From assembly GCA_022823305.1 (NCBI GenBank), contig JAJDXK010000004.1, positions 1 through 64,000 on the forward strand: a stretch of DNA of 64,000 nt, written 5' to 3'. The notes below the pieces were generated by a model. The model saw only the letters and a list, made by a program, of their open reading frames with translations, was not told the origin of the DNA and did not search any database. Positions 33,002 through 42,136 of the stretch are shown one piece after another. Position 1 is the first letter of the stretch. Every line of letters begins with the position of its first letter. A program made the position numbers and the translations under genes. Source of the stretch: Alphaproteobacteria bacterium. Lineage in GTDB: Bacteria; Pseudomonadota; Alphaproteobacteria; UBA828.

Positions 33002-34867
33002 TCAGGCCTCCGAATGGGCGTGGATCGCGTCCATGATCTCGACGATCTTGAAGGGCTTGCCGGTGACCTTGGGCACGCTCACGGCGGGCACCAGGTAGCG
33101 CTCACGCAGCACCGTGGCGAGCTGGCCCATGTTCATCTCCGGCACCAGCACCTTGTCGAAGCCCGCGAGCAGCTCGCCGAGGTTGCGCGGCAGGGGGCTC
33201 AGGTGGCGCAGGTGAATGTGCGAGACCGAGATGCCGGCGCTGCGCGTACGCTCAACGGCGCGGCTGATCGGCCCGTAGGTGGAGCCCCAGCCGACCACCG
33301 CGAGCGGGCCCCGGTCGGGCCCCTGATCGACCGTCTGCTCGGGAATGTCGTCGGCGATGCGGGCGATCTTCTCGTGCCGCACGTCGGTCATGCGCTGGTG
33401 ATTCGCGGGGTCGTAGGAGACGTTGCCCGAGGAGTAGTCCTTCTCCAGTCCGCCGATGCGGTGCTCCAGGCCGGGCGTGCCGGGCCGGACCCAGGGCCGG
33501 GCCAGCGTCTCCGGGTCGCGCTCGTAGGGCTGGAAGCCCTCGGTCTCGGTGCGGAACGCCACGGGGAAGGGCTCGAGCGCGCCGACATCGGGCAGCCGCC
33601 ACGGCTCGGCCGCGTTGGCGATGAAGGTATCGCTCAGCAGCACCACCGGCGTCATGTAGCGGGTGGCAAGGCGGACCGCCTCGATCGCCACATCGAAGGC
33701 CTCCGCCGACGAACGCGCCGCAAGCACCACCAGCGGCGCATCCGCGTTGCGGCCGTAGACGGCGAGGTAGAGGTCCGACTGCTCGGTCTTGGTCGGCATT
33801 CCGGTCGACGGGCCCGCGCGCTGCGAGTTGATGAGGATCAGCGGCAGCTCGGCGGTAATCGCGAGGCCAAGCGCCTCGGTCTTGAGCGCGACGCCGGGGC
33901 CGGAGCTGGAGGTGACGCCGAGCGCGCCGGCGTAGGACGAGCCGATGGCGGCGCAGGCCGCGGCGATCTCGTCCTCGGCCTGGAAGGTCACCACGTCGTA
34001 GGCCTTGAGCCGGGCCAGCACGTGCAGCACCGAGGACGCCGGCGTGATCGGATACGAGCTGAACACGAGCTTCAGCCCGGCGAGCTTCGCGCCCGCCACG
34101 AGGCCCCAGGCCATCGCTTCCGTTCCGGTGACGGTACGGTAGAGGCCCGGGCGGAAGGTCGCGGGCTTGATCTCGTAGACCAGCGCGCCGTCGGGCAGCT
34201 CCGCCGTCTCGCCGAAGGCGTGGCCTGCCTTGAGGCAGGCGATGTTGGCTTCCGCGATGCTGGGCAGCTTCGCGAACTTGGTGCCGAGCCACTCGACGGT
34301 CGCCGCGAGGTCGCGGTCGTACATCCAGTAGATCAGGCCGAGGGTCCACAGGTTCTTGGCGCGCAGCCCCTCCTTCTTCGTGACCTCGCACTCCTTCACC
34401 GCCTCCAGCGTCAGCTTGGAGATGTCGATCGCCATGACCCGGTAGCGCGACAGGCTGTCGTCGTCGAGCGGGTTGGCCTCGTAGCCCGCCTTCTGCAGGT
34501 TCTTGTCAGTGAAGGTGCCGGTGTCGACGATGACGAGCCCGCCCTCGCGCAGGTCGCCGACGTTCGTCTTGAGCGCCGCCGGGTTCATGCAGATCAGCAC
34601 GTCCGGCACGTCGCCCGCGGTCATCACGTTGCGCGAGCCGAAATTGATCTGGAAGGCGGAGACGCCGTAGGTGGTGCCCACCGGCGCCCTGATCTCCGCC
34701 GGGAAGTCGGGGAAGGTGGTGAGGTCGTTTCCCGCGAGCGCGGTGGTCTCGGTGAAGCGCCCGCCGGTGAGCTGCATGCCGTCGCCGGAATCCCCGGCGA
34801 AGCGGATCACGGCCGCGTCCAGCTCCTCTCGCGGCACCTCCTCAAGCGTCAATGCTGCTTCTGCCAT
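33002..34867 (-). CDS. korA: 2-oxoacid:ferredoxin oxidoreductase alpha subunit (gamma-alpha fusion)
   Basis: A 621-residue subunit in which the gamma domain (residues about 20-200, VIRFAGDSGDGMQLTGGR) precedes the pyrimidine-binding alpha domain with SYPITPASSVLH near residue 265 and SSSGPGVALKTEALGLA near 320. This fused arrangement is typical of the KorAB enzymes of aerobic bacteria. With KorB it forms the complete oxidoreductase; the low-potential electrons go to ferredoxin. The next minus-strand gene upstream encodes a ferredoxin-NADP reductase, a plausible partner. Confidence 0.89.
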   Translation of the reverse strand: MAEAALTLEEVPREELDAAVIRFAGDSGDGMQLTGGRFTETTALAGNDLTTFPDFPAEIRAPVGTTYGVSAFQINFGSRNVMTAGDVPDVLICMNPAALKTNVGDLREGGLVIVDTGTFTDKNLQKAGYEANPLDDDSLSRYRVMAIDISKLTLEAVKECEVTKKEGLRAKNLWTLGLIYWMYDRDLAATVEWLGTKFAKLPSIAEANIACLKAGHAFGETAELPDGALVYEIKPATFRPGLYRTVTGTEAMAWGLVAGAKLAGLKLVFSSYPITPASSVLHVLARLKAYDVVTFQAEDEIAAACAAIGSSYAGALGVTSSSGPGVALKTEALGLAITAELPLILINSQRAGPSTGMPTKTEQSDLYLAVYGRNADAPLVVLAARSSAEAFDVAIEAVRLATRYMTPVVLLSDTFIANAAEPWRLPDVGALEPFPVAFRTETEGFQPYERDPETLARPWVRPGTPGLEHRIGGLEKDYSSGNVSYDPANHQRMTDVRHEKIARIADDIPEQTVDQGPDRGPLAVVGWGSTYGPISRAVERTRSAGISVSHIHLRHLSPLPRNLGELLAGFDKVLVPEMNMGQLATVLRERYLVPAVSVPKVTGKPFKIVEIMDAIHAHSEA

Positions 34868-34978
34868 CGCTCTGTCGGTCTCCGTCGGGCCGGGGGGAGG
34901 CGGGGTTAATTCCCTACTCCCGCCGGCCCGGGATGTCTAGTGGTCTGACCATTTCCGGGCCCCTCGGACCGTCCGAAT

Positions 34979-36301
34979 TCAGCCCGCGGCCCGGTGCCCG
35001 TCCAGAACGGCGAGGAAGTCCTCCCGCCGGTAGAGCTTGCGGCGCGGCGCGCCCTCGGCTGCGGCCGCGATCTCGGCCGCCTCGATCCGCCGCCAGTCCT
35101 CGAAATCGACCCAGCGACAGCCGCGCGCGCGCAGCAGCGCCTCCAGCCCCTCGCGACCGGGCTTGCCGGAGCCTGCGCCCAGATCGTCGAGGATCTGCTG
35201 GGCGCAATCCCTGCCGTCCGGCTTGTTGGTGCCGATCACGCCGGTGGGCCCGCGCTTGATCCAGCCCACCGCATAGAGGCCGGGCGCGACACGCCCTTCG
35301 TCGTTCACGACGACACCGTACTTGTGGTCGAAGGGGGCGCCGTCGACCGGCAGGGAGAGGTAGCCCACCGCCGCGACCACGAGGCCGCAGGGGATCTCGA
35401 AGTGCTCGCCGGTGCCGACGGCGCGGCCGTTCTCGACCCGCGTGCGCTCGAAGCGCACCGCCTCCGCGCGCCCATCGCCCAGGATCTCCACCGGGCTCGC
35501 GAAGAACACGAAGTGCACGCGCTTCGCCTTCTCGCCCGCCTCGCGCGTGGAGAAGGCGCGCAGCGTCTCCAGGTTCTTCTCGCGCACGCGCCGGTCGCGC
35601 GGCGACATCTCGCCGGTCACCTCGTCGGGCAGGTCGGCGGCCGCGACCTGCGGCACGCAGGCGTCGAGATGGCCCATCTCGCGCAGCTCGACGTTGGTGA
35701 ACTTGGCCTCCACCGGGCCGCGCCGGGCCACCATGTAGACGTCGCTGATCGGCGAGCTGTGGATGGGCTCGGCCGCATAGGCGGGGAGGTCGGTGGCCGC
35801 CATCTCCGCCGGGGTCTTGACCAGCACCCGCGCCACGTCGATGGCGACGTTGCCGGCACCGATGATGACCACGCTCGACGTGTCGAGGTCGGGCGTGCGG
35901 TCGACGAAATCGGGATGCGCGTTGTACCAGTTGACGAAGCTCGCCGAGCCGACGACGCCGGGCTTGTCCTCGCCGGGGATGCCGAGCTTGCGGTCGTGGG
36001 CGGCGCCGACCGCGAGCACCACGGCGTCATACGTCTCGCGCAACTCGTCGAGCGAGAGCGCCTTGCCGATGTCGACGTGGCCGTAGAAGTTGACGCGCGC
36101 GTCGGAGGCCGTGCGGGCGAAGCCGCGCATCACGTTCTTGGTCTTCTCGTGGTCGGGCGCGACGCCGAAGCGGATCAGCCCGTAGGGCGTCGGCAGGCGG
36201 TCGAGGATGTCGATGCGGCACCCCTCGTCGGCCTTGAGCAGCGCGTCCGCCGTGTAGAAACCCGCCGGGCCCGAGCCGACGATGGCCACGTTGAGCGTCA
36301 T
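34979..36301 (-). CDS. ferredoxin/adrenodoxin-NADP+ reductase (FprA type)
   Basis: A 440-residue flavoprotein of the adrenodoxin-reductase class. FAD motif VAIVGSGPAGFYTADALLK is at residues 5-23, YGLIRFGVAPDHEK near 40 is a class hallmark, and the NADP motif VVIIGAGNVAIDVARVL lies near residues 145-161; AVGWIKRGPTGVIGTN marks the C-terminal FAD contact. It transfers electrons between NADPH and ferredoxin. It is 111 bp upstream of korA on the same strand. In a sterol producer it could also feed CYP51 through a ferredoxin, as adrenodoxin reductase does; this is inference. ATG 36301 fixes the motif at the N-terminus; the upstream open frame is spurious. Confidence 0.9.
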   Translation of the reverse strand: MTLNVAIVGSGPAGFYTADALLKADEGCRIDILDRLPTPYGLIRFGVAPDHEKTKNVMRGFARTASDARVNFYGHVDIGKALSLDELRETYDAVVLAVGAAHDRKLGIPGEDKPGVVGSASFVNWYNAHPDFVDRTPDLDTSSVVIIGAGNVAIDVARVLVKTPAEMAATDLPAYAAEPIHSSPISDVYMVARRGPVEAKFTNVELREMGHLDACVPQVAAADLPDEVTGEMSPRDRRVREKNLETLRAFSTREAGEKAKRVHFVFFASPVEILGDGRAEAVRFERTRVENGRAVGTGEHFEIPCGLVVAAVGYLSLPVDGAPFDHKYGVVVNDEGRVAPGLYAVGWIKRGPTGVIGTNKPDGRDCAQQILDDLGAGSGKPGREGLEALLRARGCRWVDFEDWRRIEAAEIAAAAEGAPRRKLYRREDFLAVLDGHRAAG

Positions 36302-36507
36302 TCCCCCCTCGCCTCCCCGGCGCGCCCGCCGGCCCGTGCCGGAGCCATGCCGTGGCGCGGCGCGCACTATGCCAGCGATGGGGGCCGGTTTGAATGGTTT
36401 TCCGCCCATCCGGGCCGTCTGCGCGCGGTGGTGTGCCCGCGGCCCTTCCCTGCCGGCCCGCGCCCGCGCACAATGGGTTCGTCGCAGGGGGAGGGGAAGC
36501 GCGCGCC

Positions 36508-36996
36508 GTGTCATACGCCGTCATACGCCGCCGGCCGGCGGCGCGGGGCGAAGCCGAGTCGGAGGGCGCCACGCCCTTCGTGATCGAGGAGAGCGCCGCC
36601 CACCTGGTCTCGCTCGCCGCCCGGCTCTTCTCCCGGGCGCTGCAGGAGCGGCTCGGCCGCTACGGCGTCTCGGTCGCGCAGTGGTCGATGCTGCTGCTGC
36701 TGTGGGAGGAGGAGAGCCTCACCCAGAAGGAGCTGAGCCGCCGCCAGCAGATCGAGGAGCCGACGACGGCGCGCACGCTGCAGCGCATGGAGCGCGACGG
36801 GCTGATCCGCCGCGTGCGGGACGGCGACGACAGCCGCCGCCGCCGTGTCGTGCTGACCGAGCGCGGGCGCGAACTCTGCGGCGAGCTGGTGCCGGCGGCG
36901 CTCGAGGTCAACGCGCTCGCGACCCACGGCCTCTCGGAGGACGAGAAGAAGCGCCTCCTCAGCCTGCTGGGCTATGTCGTGGCCCGCCTCGGATGA
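36508..36996 (+). CDS. MarR-family transcriptional regulator
   Basis: A 162-residue winged-helix regulator. The HTH lies at about residues 70-95 (LTQKELSRRQQIEEPTTARTL), followed by the wing DGDDSRRRRVVLTERG. GTG 36508 has a strong GGGGAGGGGAAG site about 11 bp upstream, and Met 36394 in the same frame would add an implausible arginine-rich leader. The start contains a small tandem repeat (CGTCATACGC twice). It lies 22 bp before the PLP decarboxylase gene and is divergent from the FprA gene, so it may control either neighbour. Confidence 0.87.
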   Translation: MSYAVIRRRPAARGEAESEGATPFVIEESAAHLVSLAARLFSRALQERLGRYGVSVAQWSMLLLLWEEESLTQKELSRRQQIEEPTTARTLQRMERDGLIRRVRDGDDSRRRRVVLTERGRELCGELVPAALEVNALATHGLSEDEKKRLLSLLGYVVARLG

Positions 36997-37018
36997 GATA
37001 ATCCCGAAAGAGCATCAC

Positions 37019-38533
37019 ATGGACGATACCGTCGGGAAGAAGGGAACCGCTCCTCCGCGCGCCGGTGAGGCGACGGAGGTGAGGTCGGGCGTCGAGGCGC
37101 CCGGCGATCTGCAGCTGCCGCCCGGCGAGATGCTCGACCTCGCCCACAAGGTGGCCGAGCTCCTGGTGGAGCGGAGCGCAAACCTGCCCGAGGAGAATGC
37201 CTGGGAGGGTGAGTTTCGCCAGGTTCTCGACGACCAGTTGCTGGAGGAGCCCCCCGAGGAGGGCCGGCCCGCCGCCGAGGTCATCGATAAGGCGGCGCGC
37301 GAGATTCTGCCCTATTCCTCCCGTATGGATCACCCGCGCTGCTTCGGCTTCGTCCCTTCGTCGCCCACCTGGCCCGGCGTTCTGGCCGACTTCATGGCCG
37401 CGGGCTACCACGTCAACCCATGCACCTGGCTGGTGGCAAGCGGCCCGAGCCACCTGGAGCTCGTCGTCATCGACTGGTTTCGCCGCTGGCTCGGCTATCC
37501 CGAGGGCGCGGGCGGGCTCCTGACCAGCGGCGGCTCGGCGGCCAGCGTCGATGCCTTCGTCGCCGCGCGCGAGGCGGCGGGCCATCCCGAACGCACCACC
37601 GTCTACATGAGCGACCAGAGTCACAGCGCGCTCTCCCGTGCGGCGATGATCGTCGGCGTCCGGCGCGACCGCATCCGCAGGGTCGCGAGCGACGAGCACT
37701 TCCGCCTGGACATGGATGCCCTCGCCCGCCAGATGGCCGAAGACCGCACCGCCGGGTTGTCGCCCATCGCCGTTGCCGCGAATGCCGGTACGACGGCAAC
37801 GGGCGCCATCGATCCGCTCGAGGCGCTGGCCGACTTTTGCGAGGCGGAGGGGCTGTGGCTGCACGTCGACGCCGCCTACGGCGGTTTCGCGATCCTGACC
37901 GAGGAGGGCAAGCGGCTCCTGCGCGGGATCGAGCGCGCCGATTCCATCGGGCTCGACCCGCACAAGTGGCTCTTTCAGCCCTACGAGACGGGATGCCTGC
38001 TGGCGAAGGATCGGAACACCCTCAAGAGCGCCTTCGCCGTCAGGCCGGACATCCTTCAGGACACCGTATGGGGAAAGGACCACCCCAACTTCGCCGATTA
38101 CGGCCTGCAGCTGAGTCGCTCGTTTCGGGCACTGAAGGTCTGGATGTCGATCCAGACCTTCGGGATGGCCTCGTTCAGACGTGCGATCGCGAAGGGCATG
38201 GAGCTGGCCGCCCGCGCCGAGGACTACGTTCGCGCCAGTCCGGTCCTCGAGGCCACGAACATGCCGTCACTGGGGATCGTCTGCTTCCGCGTCAATCCGG
38301 CGGACGACGACCTCGACGAGGAGACGCTGGAAGAGGTCAACAGGACCGTGCTCGCCCGCATGTTCTGGGACGACCGCGCGTTCATGTCGTCGACGATGCT
38401 GCATGGAACGTTCACGCTCCGCATGTGCATCGTCAACCACACCACGACCTGGGACGACGTGCGCGAGACCCTGGAATCCGTCGAGCGCTTCGGCCGGGAT
38501 GCGTTGACGAAGGCGGGGCACGGCCGCCCGTAG
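37019..38533 (+). CDS. group II pyridoxal-phosphate amino acid decarboxylase
   Basis: A 504-residue decarboxylase of the aromatic-amino-acid/glutamate group. The PLP lysine is Lys316 in LDPHKWLFQPYE, and HVDAAYGG near residue 282 carries the aspartate that contacts the pyridine nitrogen. TSGGSAASVDAFVAAR is the phosphate-binding turn. The fold and length match tryptophan/tyrosine decarboxylase-like proteins. The first 50 residues are a poorly conserved extension. Its amine product is unknown. It directly follows the MarR-type gene, suggesting co-transcription. Confidence 0.87.
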   Translation: MDDTVGKKGTAPPRAGEATEVRSGVEAPGDLQLPPGEMLDLAHKVAELLVERSANLPEENAWEGEFRQVLDDQLLEEPPEEGRPAAEVIDKAAREILPYSSRMDHPRCFGFVPSSPTWPGVLADFMAAGYHVNPCTWLVASGPSHLELVVIDWFRRWLGYPEGAGGLLTSGGSAASVDAFVAAREAAGHPERTTVYMSDQSHSALSRAAMIVGVRRDRIRRVASDEHFRLDMDALARQMAEDRTAGLSPIAVAANAGTTATGAIDPLEALADFCEAEGLWLHVDAAYGGFAILTEEGKRLLRGIERADSIGLDPHKWLFQPYETGCLLAKDRNTLKSAFAVRPDILQDTVWGKDHPNFADYGLQLSRSFRALKVWMSIQTFGMASFRRAIAKGMELAARAEDYVRASPVLEATNMPSLGIVCFRVNPADDDLDEETLEEVNRTVLARMFWDDRAFMSSTMLHGTFTLRMCIVNHTTTWDDVRETLESVERFGRDALTKAGHGRP

Positions 38534-38551
38534 ACGCGCCTCTTCCCTGCA

Positions 38552-38575
38552 TCCCGCCCGTGGCTCAGGGCGGGA
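38552..38575. terminator. bidirectional terminator hairpin
   Basis: TCCCGCCC (38552-38559) and GGGCGGGA (38568-38575) form a perfect 8-bp stem with an 8-base loop, between the convergent decarboxylase and LysM genes. There is no U tract on either side, so efficiency is uncertain. Confidence 0.6.
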
Positions 38576-38593
38576 ACGCGCGGAGCACCCTCC

Positions 38594-40945
38594 TTAGCCG
38601 CCGCCGACCTTCGGCAGGGTGAATATCTGGCCCGGATAGATCAGCGCCGGGTCCCTGATCTGGCTGCGGTTGGCCTCGTAGATCTCGGTGAAGTGCACGC
38701 CGCCGCCGAGGGTGCGCCGGGCGATGCGCCAGAGGCTGTTGCCTGGCTGGACCACGACGATGGCATCGCCGAAGGTGAGCAGCTCCGGCCGGGCGCGGAT
38801 CAGGGGCGTCTCGATGCGGGCCAGCACGATCCCGGCCTCGTCGACCTGGTCGATCCGGAGCGTGTAGGTGCCGGGCTCGATCTCGGCCTCGGTCTCCACC
38901 TCCCACTCGCCCTCCGTGTCGCTCTCGACCGTGCCCACGTGCTCGTCGTCGACGTAGACGTTGAGGTCCGCCTCGGGCTCGGCCTTGCCGGCGATGGTCA
39001 TGTCGCCCTTGTCGTCGTAGTCCACAGTGCCGACGACGAGCGACTCGTCGTCTTCGGATGCCACCCCCTCGCCCTCCGAGAGCACATCCGAAGCTGGCTC
39101 CTCGCCTTCCGCCACTGCCTCGGCTGCCGGCGCCTCACCGGCAGTCGCCGCGTCGGGGGACGCCGCCGCGCTCTCCAGCACAGCGTCCGTGGCCGCCGCA
39201 CTCTCCGCTGCGGCGCCGGGCTCGTCCGTGCTGGCGGCGTCCGCAACCGCGACCTCCGTGTCGGTCTCGCCCGCCGGATCGGCGTCGTCGGCGCCCGGCT
39301 GCTCGGTGCCGACCTCTCCCGCGCCCGTGGCGTCGGGGCCGGTCTCGTCGGTGCCTGCCGCGCCCGGCTCGGAGGAGGCCGTCGCGGCCGCGCCGGTCTC
39401 CGGCTCGGCGAGGCGGGCCACGTCGATGGCTTCCTCCGCTTCCGGCGCGTCTTCGGCTTCCGCTGCCGCCGTCGGCTTCTGCAGGACGGTGCTGCTGCCG
39501 TCGCCGTCGCGCGGCACCAGGACCGCGAGCGTCGACCTCTCGTCGTCGCCGGCTTCCGGATCGGGCACGGAGAGGACGAGCACCTGCTCCGACTCCACCT
39601 GTGTGCCGTCCGGCAGTGTCTCGACCAGCGACAGCTCGTGATCGCCGGGGGCGATGGGCTTGTCGGGCAGCAGCACCCACTCGCCGCGCCGGTCGGCGGT
39701 CACCGAGCCGATCTCCTCCGAGCCGCTCCGCAGCGTCACCTCGGCGCCGGGCTCGGCCCGGCCGGCGAAGACCCCGTTGCCGTCGGGCGAAATCCGCACC
39801 GTGTCGAAGCTCGGCGGTATCGCCGCGACGCCCGACTCCTCGGCGGGCGCCGCAGCCGCCGGCTCCTCCGTCGGCGACTGGCCCTCGGTCTGCTCTGCAC
39901 CGGCGGCGTCCGACGTGGCCTCCACCGCCTCGTCGGGCGTAACGCGCGCCTCGGTGATGGCCTCCTCGTCCTCCCCGGACGGCTCTCCGGTGCTCCCGGT
40001 TGCCGCCTGGGACTGCGCCGCACCTGCATCCTCGGCCTCGCGGGAAGCTTCCGCCGTCCCTGCACCCGCAGTCGGCTCCGCGCCTTCCGCCGTTGCGGAT
40101 GTGGCAGCCTGCGTCGCCGCCTCTCCGTCATCACCGCCCTCGCCGGCGCGCTGTGCCGTCGCCGCGGTCTCCGCGTCGTCGGAAGCTGCGGCCGTCGCCG
40201 CCGCTCCTTCGTCGCTGGACGCTTCGGCGGCAGGCGCGGCGCCCTCCCCGGTCGAGGCAGCCGCCATTTCCTGCTCGTCGGCCGCTGACGCGGCGACGGC
40301 GGTCTCGCCGGCCCCGTCGGCGGCGGTACCCCCACCGGCATCGCCGCTCACCGGCTCTCCCGACTCCGCGACATCCTGCGCCGCGTCGTCCTGTTCGCCC
40401 GTCGCCGCATCGTCCGCCGCCGGCGCAGCCGTGCCGGCGGTCGCACCGGCGTCCGCCTCCGCCGCGTCGCCGACATCGGTCGCGGCCGTCACATCGCTTG
40501 CAGCGGCCGTCCCGGTGTCGCCCGTCGAGTCTTCTTGCGCCGCGACGCTGTCATGCGATGTCTCGTCGCCAGCCGCGGGCCCGGCACCCGCTGCATCGGC
40601 GGTGGCCGTGTCATCGCCGGCCGCCTCGGCAGCCGCCTGCTGCTGGTCGCCAGCGCCGGCGGCGCTCTCGGCCGTCTCATCCGGCGCGGCCCCGGCGGCC
40701 GCGGTCGCCTCGGAAGCATCCGGCGTATCCGCCGTTGCCTCGTCTGCCGCGGACTCTGCCGCACGCTCGGCGATGTCGACCGTCTGCCCCGAGGACTCGT
40801 CCGATTCCGGCCCGCCCGGCAGGAACACGCCGAGAAGAACGCCGATGACCACCACGGCGCCGGCGACCGGCGCCGCGATGCGGATCGTCTCGCGTCGTCG
40901 CATGAAAGCGACCGCGCGCTGAACGACCTGACCGCTCTCGCTCAT
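38594..40945 (-). CDS. LysM-domain envelope protein with two Ig-like domains and long acidic low-complexity linkers
   Basis: A 783-residue protein anchored by one membrane segment at about residues 21-45 (AAPVAGAVVVIGVLLGVFLP). A very long Ala/Glu/Thr/Asp/Gly-rich region follows to about 385, then a first Ig-like domain (near 390-475, GNGVFAGRAEPGAEVTLRSG), a second disordered stretch, a second Ig-like domain (near 640-725, DMTIAGKAEPEADLNVYVDD) and a C-terminal LysM (VVVQPGNSLWRIARRTLGGG, YPGQIFTLP). LysM binds peptidoglycan glycan, so the linker may span the periplasm. ATG 40945 is chosen; GTG 40978 would add 11 residues. No partner gene is evident. Confidence 0.85.
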   Translation of the reverse strand: MSESGQVVQRAVAFMRRRETIRIAAPVAGAVVVIGVLLGVFLPGGPESDESSGQTVDIAERAAESAADEATADTPDASEATAAAGAAPDETAESAAGAGDQQQAAAEAAGDDTATADAAGAGPAAGDETSHDSVAAQEDSTGDTGTAAASDVTAATDVGDAAEADAGATAGTAAPAADDAATGEQDDAAQDVAESGEPVSGDAGGGTAADGAGETAVAASAADEQEMAAASTGEGAAPAAEASSDEGAAATAAASDDAETAATAQRAGEGGDDGEAATQAATSATAEGAEPTAGAGTAEASREAEDAGAAQSQAATGSTGEPSGEDEEAITEARVTPDEAVEATSDAAGAEQTEGQSPTEEPAAAAPAEESGVAAIPPSFDTVRISPDGNGVFAGRAEPGAEVTLRSGSEEIGSVTADRRGEWVLLPDKPIAPGDHELSLVETLPDGTQVESEQVLVLSVPDPEAGDDERSTLAVLVPRDGDGSSTVLQKPTAAAEAEDAPEAEEAIDVARLAEPETGAAATASSEPGAAGTDETGPDATGAGEVGTEQPGADDADPAGETDTEVAVADAASTDEPGAAAESAAATDAVLESAAASPDAATAGEAPAAEAVAEGEEPASDVLSEGEGVASEDDESLVVGTVDYDDKGDMTIAGKAEPEADLNVYVDDEHVGTVESDTEGEWEVETEAEIEPGTYTLRIDQVDEAGIVLARIETPLIRARPELLTFGDAIVVVQPGNSLWRIARRTLGGGVHFTEIYEANRSQIRDPALIYPGQIFTLPKVGGG

Positions 40946-41024
40946 CCGTTGCACTCGCGAATTGCTGGGTGCCGCCACGATACACGAGTCGCGTGAATCG
41001 GGACAGCGCGCTCGGCCCCGCGCC

Positions 41025-41993
41025 TCACCAGTCGCCTCCGAACGAGCCGGCCGCGGGCGCCGCCGCGGCGCCGGTGGAGCTCACCCGGTTGCGGATCGCC
41101 GGCAGGCTCTTCAGGTAGGCCGCGATCGCCTCCAGGTCCGCCTGGGTCAGGTGGCGCAGCCCGTCGTCGATGGCCTCGCGCATCTCGCCCTGCACGTCGT
41201 CGCCGGCGGGCGTGAAGCCGGTGCGCAGGAAGAACACGAGGTCGAGCTCCGACCACGCGCCGATGCCGGTCTCGACATCGGGGGTGATGTTGGGGACCGA
41301 GAGGCCGCCGGGCCCGTAGCGGGAGCCCGCCATGTGGCGGGCGCGCTTGGTGGCGCCGAGCATGTTGCGCGGCGTGTGGCACTCGGCGCAGTGGCCCAGC
41401 GCCTCGACCAGGTAGCGGCCGCGCGCCACGCGCTCGTCCGCTCCCGGATCGGGCCGGTCCGGCCCGCGCTCGAAGAAGAGCCAGCGCCAGGGATGGAGGA
41501 AGAGGCGCACGCTGAAGGGAAAGCGCAGCGCGTGCGGCCGGTTGGGCGCCCTGACCGGCTCCACCGTGTCGAGATAGGCCTTGAGGTCGAGCATGTCCTC
41601 GCGCCGCATGTGGGTGTAGGCGGTGTAGGGGAAGGCCGGGTAGTAGGTGCGGCCCGCCGGCGACCTGCCCTCGCTGAGCGCGCGGACGAAGTCCTCGTCC
41701 GACCAGCCGCCGATGCCGGTTTCCGCATCGGGCGTGATGTTGGGAGCGACGATCGCCCCCCAGGGCGAGGACAGCATGCGCCCGCCCGCGAGAAAGGCGC
41801 CGCCATTTGCGACGTCGGTGTGGCAGGTGGCACAGCCTGCGGCGTGCAGGATGTAGGCGCCACGGGCCGCCGGGTCCTCGCTCGCGGGGTCCGCTTCCGC
41901 GGCCGCCGCCGCGCCGGCCAGCATCGCGCTCGCCAGCAGGGCAAGCGGCAGACGTGTCAGGAGGGCGCCAAGCCTTGTCATCGCGTCCTGCAC
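41025..41993 (-). CDS. di-haem cytochrome c
   Basis: A 322-residue exported cytochrome with signal peptide at about residues 1-32 and two haem motifs, CATCH near 54-58 and CAECH near 208-212. Each domain contains the recurring NITPD.ETGIG.WS block, typical of the cytochrome subunits of membrane alcohol or gluconate dehydrogenases, though those have three haems and this has two. The C-terminus is a flexible Ala/Gly tail. It is not next to a dehydrogenase gene, so its electron donor is unknown. An internal ATG at 41981 is an alternative start. Confidence 0.87.
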   Translation of the reverse strand: MQDAMTRLGALLTRLPLALLASAMLAGAAAAAEADPASEDPAARGAYILHAAGCATCHTDVANGGAFLAGGRMLSSPWGAIVAPNITPDAETGIGGWSDEDFVRALSEGRSPAGRTYYPAFPYTAYTHMRREDMLDLKAYLDTVEPVRAPNRPHALRFPFSVRLFLHPWRWLFFERGPDRPDPGADERVARGRYLVEALGHCAECHTPRNMLGATKRARHMAGSRYGPGGLSVPNITPDVETGIGAWSELDLVFFLRTGFTPAGDDVQGEMREAIDDGLRHLTQADLEAIAAYLKSLPAIRNRVSSTGAAAAPAAGSFGGDW

Positions 41994-42136
41994 CCGATCG
42001 CACCGTCAACAGCGAGGGAGGCCCAGGAATAGCCGGATTCGCGCGAATTGTAACCGAACCTTGTCGGCACGGCTGGCGGCGGCCGGCAGCCTCTGCTACA
42101 GAGCGGCACCTCCCCGACAGCAGGATCGGTACGGCA

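Noticed and set aside
36507-36530. Tandem CGTCATACGC at the MarR start as an operator
   Set aside because: It lies within the first codons and reads as protein sequence; no dyad or promoter overlaps it.
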